A DNA stretch of 64,000 nt from contig NZ_CABFMN010000093.1 in NCBI RefSeq assembly GCF_901875635.1, forward strand, positions 1 through 64,000, in the 5' to 3' direction. The DNA is from Xylophilus ampelinus. GTDB lineage: Bacteria > Pseudomonadota > Gammaproteobacteria > Burkholderiales > Burkholderiaceae_C. The first letter of the stretch is position 1, and each line of letters starts with the position of its first letter. Below the pieces are notes generated by a model. It did not search any database. It was not told where the DNA came from and saw nothing but the letters and a program-made list of their open reading frames with translations. Shown here piece after piece: positions 32,904-43,209 of this stretch. The translations under genes were made by a program, and so were the position numbers.

Positions 32904-34688
32904 ATGGGGCCACGCGCCGGATCGTCGCATCGCCTGTCGTGGCGTGTCGGGTCGCTGCTCATACTGCTGTTCGCGCTGCTGACGCTGGCTTCGGCGCGCG
33001 CCGACACGGCGCGTGAACCGTTGCGCCTGTCGCGCCAGGACGGCGGCATGGCGGCCGTCCAAGCCCTGCAGGTCCTCGAAGACGACAGCCGCGCCCTGAC
33101 CATCGAGCAGGTCCGGTCCGCACCCGACATCGCACGCTTTGCCTATCCGCAGGACCCGCTGCGCGGCAAGGAAGCAGACCGTGTGCTCTGGTTCCGCCTG
33201 GAGATGCGGCTGGCCGATCCGGCCGACGCGAGCCGCGACTGGCTGATGGTGGTGCCGACCGTCTCGACCCACGAGATTCGCTTCTATGGCCCCTTCGATG
33301 CCGACGGCAAGGCACTGGCACCGGTCGTCGTGACCGGCATGCGCCATCCCTGGGCGAGCCGCCCCGCGGCATCCGAACAGATGGCCTGGCGCTTCCGCCT
33401 GCCCGGACCGGGCATCTACACCGCCTATTTCCGGGTGGAGTCGACCTTCGCCCGGATCTACGACGTGAAGATCTGGGACCCCGTCGACTACCTGCAGTCC
33501 ACGCAGGACAAGCGCATGTTCGATGCGCTGACCTACGGCCTGCTCGTCGGCCTCATGGTCTATGGGCTGGTGCTTTTCAAGGTGTTCGGCGAAGCCCTCT
33601 ACGGGTTCTACGTGCTGGCCTGCGCCACCGGGATCCTCGCGCTGTCGAGCATCAACGGCCACGCGCTGCGCTACGCCTTCCCGAACTGGCCCGACGCCGC
33701 CGAGTTCGCGTATGGGGCGGGGCCCGCGCTGTGGGCGGTGTGCAAGCTGCAATTCGGCCGTCGGCTGCTGCGGCTGCGCCACTTCGCGCCGCGCCTGGAT
33801 CTGCTGGTGCAGGTGATCACGGTGGCCCTGCTGCTTGCCGTGCCCTATGCCTTCTGGGGCGCGTACCCGCTGGCGACCTTCCGCCTCGTCCAGCTGTCGG
33901 TGGTGGGCTCGACGGCGGTCATGGTGGTGGGCGCCCTCATCGCGATGCGTCGGCGCTACTGGCCGGCTGTTCTGTACTTCTTCGGCGTCGCGATGCTGCT
34001 GGCCGGCATCGGTGCGATCGTGGTGGCCAGCTGGGGCTGGATCGCCTGGGCGCCCAACCAGATGAACATCTCCCAGGGGGCGCTGCTCGCGGAACTGATC
34101 GTCTTCGGGGTGGCGATGGGCTCGCGCCTGCAGTTGGTGCACCGTTCGGAGCGGGCGCTGGCGGTGCGCACCGAGCAGCTCGTGCAGGCGCTGGGCACCG
34201 ATGCGCTCACGGGCGTGGCCAGCCGCGCCGCCTTCGACAGTGCGGGCGAGACGCGCCTGCGCGATGGGAAGGCCTTCGCCGTGGCCATGCTCGACCTGGA
34301 CGGCTTCAAGGCGGTGAACGACAAGCACGGCCACGCGGCGGGAGACGCCGTGCTGGCCGCGGTCGCCCAGCGCCTGCGCGAACGGCTGGGCCATGGCGAA
34401 CTGGTGGCCCGACTGGGTGGCGATGAGTTCGCCTTGCTGCTGGCCGATCGACCTGTCCACGCCCTGGCCGAGCTGGCCGAGGGCCTGCTCGACGCCTGCC
34501 GCGCGCCCGTCCGGTTCGACGGGCTGGACCTAGTGGTCGGGGCGAGCGCAGGCATCGCGGTCCATGACCAGCAGGACGAGACGCTGGCGCAGTTGCTCCG
34601 GCGGGCCGACCGAGCCATGTACGACGCGAAGCGCCAGCGCACAGGATTGCCGCTGGCGTTCGCCGATGGCGCTGCAGCGGCGCGCTAG
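32904..34688 (+). CDS. 7TMR-DISM diguanylate cyclase (GGDEF)
   Basis: A 594-residue membrane sensor that makes c-di-GMP from two GTP. A signal peptide (SLLILLFALLTLASARA) leads to a periplasmic 7TMR-DISMED2 domain (about 45-190), then seven membrane helices (about 200-400) and a C-terminal GGDEF domain with intact 'RLGGDEFALLL'. The inhibitory site RxxD five residues before GGDEF is absent (GHGELVARLGGDEF), so product inhibition may be weak. ATG 32904 starts directly at the signal peptide; 32829 is an alternative. The periplasmic domain suggests sensing of a carbohydrate-like ligand. Confidence 0.87.
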   Translation: MGPRAGSSHRLSWRVGSLLILLFALLTLASARADTAREPLRLSRQDGGMAAVQALQVLEDDSRALTIEQVRSAPDIARFAYPQDPLRGKEADRVLWFRLEMRLADPADASRDWLMVVPTVSTHEIRFYGPFDADGKALAPVVVTGMRHPWASRPAASEQMAWRFRLPGPGIYTAYFRVESTFARIYDVKIWDPVDYLQSTQDKRMFDALTYGLLVGLMVYGLVLFKVFGEALYGFYVLACATGILALSSINGHALRYAFPNWPDAAEFAYGAGPALWAVCKLQFGRRLLRLRHFAPRLDLLVQVITVALLLAVPYAFWGAYPLATFRLVQLSVVGSTAVMVVGALIAMRRRYWPAVLYFFGVAMLLAGIGAIVVASWGWIAWAPNQMNISQGALLAELIVFGVAMGSRLQLVHRSERALAVRTEQLVQALGTDALTGVASRAAFDSAGETRLRDGKAFAVAMLDLDGFKAVNDKHGHAAGDAVLAAVAQRLRERLGHGELVARLGGDEFALLLADRPVHALAELAEGLLDACRAPVRFDGLDLVVGASAGIAVHDQQDETLAQLLRRADRAMYDAKRQRTGLPLAFADGAAAAR

Positions 34689-34848
34689 CTCGCATGCGCC
34701 TGACGCTCGGCCTGTCCCGTGCAGTCCGGCCGCTGCTCGTGGTCTCCCGCTGCCGCTGCCGCTGAGCATCGCAGTCGGTGCAATGGTCGGCGGCGGCGAG
34801 CCGGCAACGACGATCCAGATGCCGCCGAGCGGCACCTGGCCGCGAGAT

Positions 34849-35790
34849 TCAGACCGCCGCGCTGATCAAGGGCCGCCCGGCAAAGAACGCGGCCAAGTTG
34901 TCTTCCACGCGGCGCGCCATGTCGGCCCGCGTCTCATGCGTGTTGCTTGCCACGTGCGGCAGCAGCACGACATTGTCGAGCGCCATCAGCGCCTCGGGCA
35001 CGTGGGGCTCGTGCGTGAACACATCGAGGCCCGCGCCCGCGATGCGCCGGTGCACCAGTGCATCGATCAGCGCGTCTTCGTCGGTCACGCTGCCGCGTGC
35101 GATATTCACCAGGTAGCCCTGCGGCCCGAGCGCGTCGAGGATCTCGCGCGACACCAGTCCGCGCGTGCCCTCGCCGCCGGCACTGGCAATCACCAGGAAG
35201 TCCGACCACTCGGCCAGCCCCTTCAGCGTGGGTTCGTAGACATAGGGCACATCGTTCAGCGCGCGCCGGTTGTGATAGCGCACCTCCATGTCGAAGCCCG
35301 ACGTGCGGCGCGCGATGGCCTGGCCGATGCGCCCCAGCCCCAGGATGCCCACGCGCTTTCCCGACACCTTGGTGGCCAGCGGAAACTGGCCCGTGCGCCA
35401 GTCGCCACGGCGCACGAAGCGGTCAGCCGCGCTGATGCCGCGCGCCACGTCCATCAGCAGCGCGAAGGCGGTGTCGGCCACGCAGTCGTTGAGCACGTCG
35501 GGCGTGTAGCCCACCGCGATGCCGCGCGCACGCGCCGCGTCGAGGTCGAAGGCATCGAGCCCGACGCCGAAGCTGGAGATCACCTTCAAGGCAGGCAGCG
35601 AGTCGATGAGCGCCTGGTCGGCGCCATAGCGCGCGGAGGTGACCAGGCCGACGAATTCACCGCCGCGCGCGGCGAGGAAGGCGGCGGCGTCCGGCTCTTT
35701 CCAGAGCGGGTGCACCGAATACCGTTGCGCGAGCCGGTCCTCGAGCGCCGGAAGCAGCGGCCCGAGTTGGAGAAGCGAATGGGATGGCAT
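34849..35790 (-). CDS. D-2-hydroxyacid dehydrogenase (GhrB-like hydroxypyruvate/glyoxylate reductase)
   Basis: A 313-residue NAD(P)-dependent dehydrogenase. The Rossmann motif GLGRIG is at about residues 149-154. The catalytic trio is R (in 'VNIARGSVTDEDAL'), E (in 'DVFTHEP') and H (in 'VLLPHVASNTHET'). It reduces glyoxylate, hydroxypyruvate or a similar 2-keto acid. It lies 32 bases downstream of the Lrp-type regulator gene, on the same strand, and may be controlled by it. Confidence 0.88.
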   Translation of the reverse strand: MPSHSLLQLGPLLPALEDRLAQRYSVHPLWKEPDAAAFLAARGGEFVGLVTSARYGADQALIDSLPALKVISSFGVGLDAFDLDAARARGIAVGYTPDVLNDCVADTAFALLMDVARGISAADRFVRRGDWRTGQFPLATKVSGKRVGILGLGRIGQAIARRTSGFDMEVRYHNRRALNDVPYVYEPTLKGLAEWSDFLVIASAGGEGTRGLVSREILDALGPQGYLVNIARGSVTDEDALIDALVHRRIAGAGLDVFTHEPHVPEALMALDNVVLLPHVASNTHETRADMARRVEDNLAAFFAGRPLISAAV

Positions 35791-35822
35791 GAAGCAGGTG
35801 ACGTGATGCGGGGCGCGGAAGC

Positions 35823-36323
35823 CTAATTCTGCGGTGGCACGGCAGTGCTGTACTTGATGCGCTCCATCGCGAAGCTCGAACTCACGTTAGACAGCTGCAC
35901 CAGCCGGATGAGGCGTTGGTAGAAACGGTCGTAGTCGGCGATGTCGCTCACCAGCACATGCAGCAGGTAGTCGATGTCGCCGCTCAGCCGGTAGGCGGCA
36001 GTGACCTCGGGCAGTTGCCCCAGTGCCACCGAGAAGCTCTTGAGCCACTCCTGGCTGTGGTCGCGTGCCTGGATGAAGACGAAGGCCAGCATGCCGCGGT
36101 CGAGCTTGGCCGGATCGCAGATCGCCACCTCGGCCGTGATCACGCCCGCGCTCTTGAGCCGCTGGATGCGCTTCCAGCACGCGGGGCCGCTCAGGTTGAC
36201 CATCTGCCCCAGTTCGTTGACCGGGATGGAACAGTCGCGCTGCAGGTTTTCAAGCAGCACACGATCGACCTTGTCCAAGGTAATTTCTTTTCCTGGGGCC
36301 TGCATGATGGGTTGAAAGTTCAA
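35823..36323 (-). CDS. Lrp/AsnC-family transcriptional regulator
   Basis: A 166-residue regulator with an N-terminal helix-turn-helix ('VDRVLLENLQRDCSIPVNEL', 'NLSGPACWKRIQRLKSAGVI') and a C-terminal RAM/ligand domain ('VTAAYRLSGDIDYLLHVLV'). Lrp proteins form octamers that sense amino acids. It is divergent from the Cys/Met-type PLP gene and the long import operon (55-base gap), so it is the likely controller. The start may be ATG 36323 or 36305 (MQAPGKEITL). Confidence 0.9.
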   Translation of the reverse strand: MNFQPIMQAPGKEITLDKVDRVLLENLQRDCSIPVNELGQMVNLSGPACWKRIQRLKSAGVITAEVAICDPAKLDRGMLAFVFIQARDHSQEWLKSFSVALGQLPEVTAAYRLSGDIDYLLHVLVSDIADYDRFYQRLIRLVQLSNVSSSFAMERIKYSTAVPPQN

Positions 36324-36378
36324 ATAAATTTAACCGGAGCGGGACATAAAGTTTCTGTTCACCGAAGCAGAAAGCGCC

Positions 36379-37641
36379 ATGTCCCATCGCAAATTGCATG
36401 CCATCGCAACGCCACGACAGGACACCGCCCTGACGCGCGTCGGCCGGTCGTCCCCGCACGGGCCAGCGAGCGACGACGCAGGCATTTCCCCGGCCTATGC
36501 CAACCCGCCGCTGGTGCGCGCATCGACCGTGCTGGCCGGTTCCCTGCGCGAATGGCGCGAACGCGCCGCACTGCCGACCCGCGACAAGCCCGCCGCCGCC
36601 TATGGGCGCTTCGGCACGCCGACCACGCAGGCATTCGAATCGGCGATGGCCGAACTCGAATCGGCGCATCGCGCACTTTGCTTCCCGTCGGGGCTGGCCG
36701 CCTGCACGATCTCGCTGCTGGCGCTGGCCCCGCCGGGCTCGCATGTGCTGATCACCGCCAGCGTCTATTGGCCGGTGCGCGAGTTCGCCGAGGAGACGCT
36801 CACGCAGCTGGGCTGCACCGTCGAGTTCTTCAACGAGATCGATGCCGACGGCATCGCCGCGCGCCTGCGCCCCGACACCTCGGTCGTTTATCTCGAATCG
36901 CCGGGCTCGCTGACCTTCGAGGTCTGCGACGTCGACCACATCGCGGCGCGCTGCCACGCCGCGGGCGTGCGCGTGGTAATGGACAACACCTGGGCCACGC
37001 CGGTGCTGTTTCGACCGCTCGAGCATGGCGTCGATGTGTCGGTGCAATCGGCCACCAAGTACATCTGCGGCCACTCCGACTGCATCCTCGGCGTGGCCGC
37101 GTGCAACGAGGAGACCTGGCGTGCGGTGGCAACCATGGCCACGCGCTTTGGCCAGACCGCATCGCCCGACGATCTCTATCAGGGGCTGCGCGGCCTGCGC
37201 ACGCTGGGAGTGCGCATGCGCCAGCATGGGGCCAGCGCGGTCACGCTGGCGCACTGGCTCGCCGCGCGCCCCGAGGTGATGCATGTGTTCTCGCCGGTGA
37301 TGCCCGGACATCCCGGCCACGCCGAATGGAAGCGCTTGTACGACGGCGCCTCGGGCGTGTTCTCCTTCGTGCTGAAGCCCGTGCCCGAGGCGGTGCTCGC
37401 GCGCTTCTTCGACAGCTTGCGCGCGTTCGGCATCGGCCTGTCGTGGGGTGGCTTCGAGAGCCTGGTGGTCCCGGTGCCCTCGGGCCGCACGCTGGCCATG
37501 CAACAGGTTCAAGGCGGCGGCCAGCTGGTGCGCATCGCCGCCGGCCTCGAGGCCATCGAGGATCTGGTGGAAGACCTGCGCCAAGCGCTTGATTCCATGA
37601 TCGATGTATCTTCTCTCGCCTTGTCGGCCCAGGTTGCCTGA
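36379..37641 (+). CDS. Cys/Met-metabolism PLP enzyme (cystathionine beta-lyase MetC-like)
   Basis: A 420-residue fold-type I PLP enzyme. The PLP lysine is K227 (QSATKYICGHSD). 'YGRFGTPTTQAFESAMAELE' and 'CFPSGLAACTISLLA' bind substrate and cofactor. 'MDNTWATPVLFRPLEHGVDV' is the Asp that contacts the pyridine ring. MetC-like enzymes split C-S bonds of cystathionine or S-alkyl cysteines. It opens the long operon with the peptide importer, pointing to breakdown of an imported sulfur amino acid or dipeptide (inference). Confidence 0.9.
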   Translation: MSHRKLHAIATPRQDTALTRVGRSSPHGPASDDAGISPAYANPPLVRASTVLAGSLREWRERAALPTRDKPAAAYGRFGTPTTQAFESAMAELESAHRALCFPSGLAACTISLLALAPPGSHVLITASVYWPVREFAEETLTQLGCTVEFFNEIDADGIAARLRPDTSVVYLESPGSLTFEVCDVDHIAARCHAAGVRVVMDNTWATPVLFRPLEHGVDVSVQSATKYICGHSDCILGVAACNEETWRAVATMATRFGQTASPDDLYQGLRGLRTLGVRMRQHGASAVTLAHWLAARPEVMHVFSPVMPGHPGHAEWKRLYDGASGVFSFVLKPVPEAVLARFFDSLRAFGIGLSWGGFESLVVPVPSGRTLAMQQVQGGGQLVRIAAGLEAIEDLVEDLRQALDSMIDVSSLALSAQVA

Positions 37642-37682
37642 GACCATTACACCGCCCTCCCTCCACCTCCACAGGAATGACC

Positions 37683-37769
37683 ATGCCCCGAAACCACGCG
37701 TCGATGCGCGACGTTATGCCGAGCGATGTCCTAGCCACCGTCAACGTCTTGGGCGGGGTGCGGCCATGA
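37683..37769 (+). CDS. 28-residue ORF coupled to substrate-binding-protein gene
   Basis: ATG 37683 is preceded by ACAGGA at a spacing of six. The frame (MPRNHASMRDVMPSDVLATV and eight more residues) ends in TGA 37767-37769, overlapping the ATG of the binding protein as ATGA. It sits in the 124-base gap between the PLP gene and the transporter genes. Several internal ATGs make coding by chance possible. It could be a leader peptide that couples translation, or a leftover of a longer gene. Confidence 0.4.
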   Translation: MPRNHASMRDVMPSDVLATVNVLGGVRP

Positions 37770-39361
37770 CCGACCTGTCGCGCAGAACGGTGGTGGTCGG
37801 CGGTGCCGCCCTGGCGCTGGGGAGCACGCTGGCCGGCCAGGCCATGGCACAGGCCGCGGCGAGCAAGAACACCTTGCGCATCACGCTGCCCGAGCCCGTG
37901 ATGCTGACCGGCGCCTTCAACTCGTCGGGCCAGATCTACCTGATCTCCGGCAAGATGTTCGACGGCCTGGTGACCTACGGCTTCGATTTCAAGCCGCAGC
38001 CGCAGTTGGCCGAATCGTGGCAGCTCAGCGCCGACGGCCTCACGCTCACCTTCAAGCTGCGCGCCGGCGTGAAGTGGCATGACGGCAAGCCGTTCACCTC
38101 GGCCGACCTCGCCTATTCGGCGATGAGCGTGTGGAAGGTCGCGCACCCGCGCGGGCGCTCGACCTATGCCAATCTCGAGAAGGTCGAGACGCCCGACGCG
38201 CTGACCGCCGTGATGCGCTTCAGCAAACCCGCGCCCTACGTGATGAACGCCTTGGCTGGCATCGAATCGCAGATCCTCCCGAGGCATCTGTACGAGGGCA
38301 AGGACCTGCTCACCAACCCGCTGAACTCGGCGCCGGTGGGCACCGGCCCCTACAAGTTCGTCGAGTGGCAGCGCGGCCAGTTCATCACACTCGAGCGAAA
38401 CCCCGACTACTGGGATCGGACCAAGACGCCGGTCGAACGCATCGTCGTGCGAATCATCCCCGACCCGGCCGGACGCTCGGCGGCCTTCGAGTCGGGCGAG
38501 CTCGACGTCGGCGGCGCGATCCCGGTGGCGCTGGCCGACGCCAAGCGCCTGGGCAGCCTGCCCAGCCTGGAAATCCCCGACAAGGGCACCGAGGCGCTGG
38601 CCACCATGGCCTACATCGAGTTCAACCTGCGCAAGGCGCCATTCAACGACGTGCGCGTGCGCCGCGCCATCGCCCATGCGCTCAACCGCGAGTTCATGCT
38701 GAAGAACATCTGGTACGGCTTCGGGCGCCCGTCGACCGGACCGATCTCCTCGGACATGGTCCAGTACTATTCCAAGGACGTGCCGAGCTACAAGTACGAC
38801 CTCGAAATCGCCAAGAAGCTGCTCGACGAGGCCGGCCTCAAGCCCGGCGCCGATGGCATCCGCCTGCGCATGACGCACGACCCGCTGCCAGGCGGCGACC
38901 ACTACCGCGCCACGGGCGACTACTTCCGCGCGGCGCTGCAGCGCATCGGCATCGCGGTCGAAGTGCGCAACCAGGACTTCGCGGGCTACTACAAGCGCGT
39001 CTACACCGACAACGACTTCGACACGACCAATTTCGTCGCCTTCAACCTGACCGATCCGACCATGGGCGTGCAGCGCTTCTACTGGTCGAAGAACATCCAG
39101 AAGGGCGTCGTGTTCTCCAACGGTTCGGGCTACTCGAATCCGGAGGTCGACAAGCTGCTCGAGGCCGCGCAGGTCGAAATCGATCCGGTCAAGCGCAAGG
39201 CGCAGTTCGCGGCTTTCCAGAAGATCGTGATGACCGATCTGCCCAACATCCCGATCGGCGACATCAATTACTTCACGCTGATCAACCGCCGCGTGAAGAA
39301 CTCGGTCACCAGCCCCTTCGGCGCGCACGACAACTTCGCTGCCGTGACGCTCGTGGGCTGA
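37766..39361 (+). CDS. Peptide/nickel-type ABC transporter substrate-binding protein (DppA/OppA family)
   Basis: A 531-residue periplasmic binding protein. The signal is Tat-like ('SRRTVVVGGAALALGSTLAG', cut near 'AMAQA'). Family landmarks are 'FDGLVTYGFDFKPQPQLAESW', 'FKLRAGVKWHDGKPFTSAD' (given in parts), 'GTGPYKFVEW' and 'DVRVRRAIAHALNRE'. It delivers peptides or peptide-like compounds to the permeases that follow. ATG 37766 overlaps the small ORF. The related KPN_01854-type binding proteins, as I recall them, occur with CMD/AhpD-like genes as here. Confidence 0.9.
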   Translation: MTDLSRRTVVVGGAALALGSTLAGQAMAQAAASKNTLRITLPEPVMLTGAFNSSGQIYLISGKMFDGLVTYGFDFKPQPQLAESWQLSADGLTLTFKLRAGVKWHDGKPFTSADLAYSAMSVWKVAHPRGRSTYANLEKVETPDALTAVMRFSKPAPYVMNALAGIESQILPRHLYEGKDLLTNPLNSAPVGTGPYKFVEWQRGQFITLERNPDYWDRTKTPVERIVVRIIPDPAGRSAAFESGELDVGGAIPVALADAKRLGSLPSLEIPDKGTEALATMAYIEFNLRKAPFNDVRVRRAIAHALNREFMLKNIWYGFGRPSTGPISSDMVQYYSKDVPSYKYDLEIAKKLLDEAGLKPGADGIRLRMTHDPLPGGDHYRATGDYFRAALQRIGIAVEVRNQDFAGYYKRVYTDNDFDTTNFVAFNLTDPTMGVQRFYWSKNIQKGVVFSNGSGYSNPEVDKLLEAAQVEIDPVKRKAQFAAFQKIVMTDLPNIPIGDINYFTLINRRVKNSVTSPFGAHDNFAAVTLVG

Positions 39362-39367
39362 GGACCG

Positions 39368-40357
39368 ATGGGCCCCTCGACCCCACCCCTGGTGCGCTTC
39401 CTCGGGCGACGGCTTCTGCACGGGCTCGTGGTGCTGGTGTGCATTGCGGTGCTCGACTTCGTGCTGCTGCACATGGCGCCGGGCGACGCGGCCGAGATCC
39501 TGGCGGGCGAATCGGGCGGCAGCGATGCGACCTACGTCGCGCAGTTGCGTGCGCAGTTCGGACTCGACCAGCCGCTGTACAAGCAGCTCGGCCACTACCT
39601 GCTGAGGCTCGCACAGTTCGACCTGGGTTGGTCCGGACGCAACAACATGTCGGTCGCGCAGCTGCTGATGTCGCGCCTGCCGGCCACGCTGCTGCTGATG
39701 GTCGCGGCCATCACGTTGGCAGTGGTGGCCGGCGCGGCGCTGGGCACGCTGGCCGCGCGCCGCGTGAACTCGCCAACCGACAACGCCATCGCCGTGTTCT
39801 CGCTACTCTCCTACGCCACGCCGCTGTTCTGGCTCGGGCTGATGCTGATCGTGCTGTTCTCCGTCACGCTGCGCTGGCTGCCGACCGGCGGCATGGAAAG
39901 CGTGGGCGCGGGGCTTACCGGCTGGAGCCGCATCATCGATGTCGCGGCGCATGCGGTGCTGCCCACCATCACGCTGGGGTTGTTCTACATGGCCGTGTAC
40001 ACACGCCTGGTGCGCGCTTCGGTGCTCGAGGTGAAGGAGATGGACTATGTGCGCATGGCGCGCGCCAAGGGCCTGAGCCCCGCACGTGTGACGCTGCGCC
40101 ACGTGTTCCGCAACGCGATGCTGCCGATGGTCACCATGCTGGGCGTACAGGTCGGCTCGCTGCTGGGGGGCGCGGTCGTGGTCGAGATGGTGTTCAGCTG
40201 GCCCGGCCTCGGCCGCCTGGCATTCGACGCGGTGCTCGCGCGCGACTTGAACCTGCTGCTGGGGATCGTGCTCGCCAGCGCGGTACTGGTCATCCTCATC
40301 AACATCGCGGTCGACCTGCTCTATGCACGGCTCGACCCCCGGATCGAGGTGCGCTGA
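39368..40357 (+). CDS. ABC transporter permease, DppB type
   Basis: A 329-residue inner-membrane permease with six helices. The N-terminal 'LLHGLVVLVCIAVLDFVLLH' and 'MAPGDAAEILAG' are DppB/OppB landmarks, and the coupling helix carries the EAA-like motif 'YVRMARAKGLSPARVTLRHV'. It starts six bases after the binding-protein stop. Confidence 0.92.
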   Translation: MGPSTPPLVRFLGRRLLHGLVVLVCIAVLDFVLLHMAPGDAAEILAGESGGSDATYVAQLRAQFGLDQPLYKQLGHYLLRLAQFDLGWSGRNNMSVAQLLMSRLPATLLLMVAAITLAVVAGAALGTLAARRVNSPTDNAIAVFSLLSYATPLFWLGLMLIVLFSVTLRWLPTGGMESVGAGLTGWSRIIDVAAHAVLPTITLGLFYMAVYTRLVRASVLEVKEMDYVRMARAKGLSPARVTLRHVFRNAMLPMVTMLGVQVGSLLGGAVVVEMVFSWPGLGRLAFDAVLARDLNLLLGIVLASAVLVILINIAVDLLYARLDPRIEVR

Positions 40358-40358
40358 G

Positions 40359-41198
40359 ATGGTCCGTGCAATGCGTTTTGCGCGTGACTTCGCCAGACGC
40401 TGGCCCGCGCTGCTCGGTCTGGTGCTGCTGCTGGCCGTGGTGTGCGCCGCGCTGTTCGCGCCGGTGTTCTATCCCGAAGACCCCCTCGAGATGGTCGGGC
40501 AGCCGCTGACCTGGCCTGGCAAGGACGCGACCACGCCGCTGGGCACCGACACGCTCGGCCGTGACGTGGCTTCAGGCATCGTGCACGGTGCACGCGTGTC
40601 GCTGGCGGTCGGGTTCTCGGCCACGCTGGTCGCGATGATCGTGGGCGTCGGCGTCGGCGCCACCGCCGGCTACGCGGGCGGCCGCGTCGACGACCTGCTG
40701 ATGCGCCTCACCGAAGTGTTCCAGACCATTCCGAACTTCGTGCTGCTGATCGTGCTGGTGGTCGTGCTGCAGCCCTCGCTCGGCACCGTGACCGTGGCGA
40801 TCGCCGCCGTGTCGTGGCCCAGCCTCGCGCGGCTGGTTCGCGCCGAGGTAATGGCGCTGCGGCGGCGCGAGTTCGTGCAGTCGTGCGTGACGCTGGGCAT
40901 GGGCCACCTACGCATCGTGCTCACGCAGATCCTGCCGAACTGCCTGGCACCGGTGATCGTCACCGCATCGATCATGATGGCCAGCGCCATCCTGATGGAG
41001 ACCGGCCTGTCCTTCCTCGGCCTGGGCGACCCGAACGTCGTGAGCTGGGGCAGCATGATCGGCAACGGCCGCAATTCGCTGCGCACTGCGTGGTACCTCT
41101 GCGCGATTCCGGGCGTGGCGATCATTCTCACGGTGCTGTCGATCAACCTCGTCGCCGAGGGACTCAACGACGTGCTCAATCCGAGGCTGCAGCGCTGA
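40359..41198 (+). CDS. ABC transporter permease, DppC type
   Basis: A 279-residue permease with six helices. It has 'HPLGTDTLGRDV'-like 'TPLGTDTLGRDVASGIVHGA' after the first helix and the EAA motif 'RREFVQSCVTLGMGHLRIV'. ATG 40359 lies one base after the DppB-type stop; its TGA overlaps the next gene (TGATG). Confidence 0.92.
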   Translation: MVRAMRFARDFARRWPALLGLVLLLAVVCAALFAPVFYPEDPLEMVGQPLTWPGKDATTPLGTDTLGRDVASGIVHGARVSLAVGFSATLVAMIVGVGVGATAGYAGGRVDDLLMRLTEVFQTIPNFVLLIVLVVVLQPSLGTVTVAIAAVSWPSLARLVRAEVMALRRREFVQSCVTLGMGHLRIVLTQILPNCLAPVIVTASIMMASAILMETGLSFLGLGDPNVVSWGSMIGNGRNSLRTAWYLCAIPGVAIILTVLSINLVAEGLNDVLNPRLQR

Positions 41199-42165
41199 TG
41201 GCCGCACTCGACATCCAGGACCTCAACGTCACGCTCACGCGCGACGGCCAGCGCTTTCTCGCGGTCGAAGGCGTCACGCTCGGGGTCGAACGGGGCCAGA
41301 CGCTAGCGCTCGTCGGCGAATCGGGCAGCGGCAAGTCGGTGACGGCGCTGGCCATCATGCGGCTGCTGCCGCCGCGCGGGGCGAGTCTCGCGGCCAAGAA
41401 GCTTTCACTCGACGGCGTCGACCTGATGGCGCTGCCCGAGCGCGAGATGCGCCGTATCCGCGGCAACCGCATCTCGATGGTGTTCCAGGAGCCGATGACC
41501 TCGCTCAACCCGGTGCTCACCATCGGCGAGCAGATCGTCGAAGTGCTTCGCGAGCACGAAGACCTGACGCACGCCCAGGCCTGGGAGCGCGCCATCGAAC
41601 TGTGCAAGCGCGTGCGCATCCCCGACGCCGAACGCAAGGTCAAGGACTACCCGCACCGCCTGTCGGGCGGCATGCGGCAGCGCGTGGTGATCGCCATCGC
41701 GCTTGCCTGCCAGCCGGACATCCTGATCGCCGACGAGCCGACCACCGCGCTGGACACCACGATCCAGGCACAGGTGCTGCGGCTGCTGCGCGAGCTGCAG
41801 CGTGAAAGCAATGCGGGCGTGCTGCTCATCACGCACAACCTGGGCGTGGTGGCGCAAGTGGCCGACCGCGTGGCCGTGATGTACGCCGGCCGCACGGTCG
41901 AACATGCGGCCGTGCGCGACCTGTTCCGCCAGCCGCTGCATCCGTACACGCAGGGCCTGCTGCGGGCGATGCCGGTGCCGGGTTCGACCGACCGGCTCGT
42001 CGAGATCCCGGGCAGCGTGCCCGATCCGCGGCGTCGCCCGGCCGGCTGTGCCTTCCACGACCGTTGCCCGCGTGCGATCGCCCTCTGCCGCGAGGCGCGG
42101 CCCGACATGGTCGAGCTGGCACCGGGCCATTCGGTCGCCTGCTTCGTGGCCCAGGAAGAGACGGC

Positions 42166-42169
<4 letters not shown>
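41198..42169 (+). CDS. ABC transporter ATP-binding protein, DppD type
   Basis: A 323-residue ATPase with Walker [10 protein letters not shown]-loop '[11 protein letters not shown]', signature LSGGM, Walker B '[12 protein letters not shown]' and H-loop 'LLITHNLG'. The C-terminal oligopeptide-transporter extension has its three cysteines for an FeS-like site ([12 protein letters not shown]...C). Its start overlaps DppC by one base and its end overlaps DppF (ATGA). Confidence 0.93.

Positions 42170-43205
<1,036 letters not shown>

Positions 43206-43209
<4 letters not shown>

Noticed and set aside
34689..34848. Possible short exported protein remnant between the GGDEF and dehydrogenase genes
   Set aside because: A frame with LPLPLPLSIAVGAMVGGGE looks signal-like, but there is no start, ribosome site or continuation.
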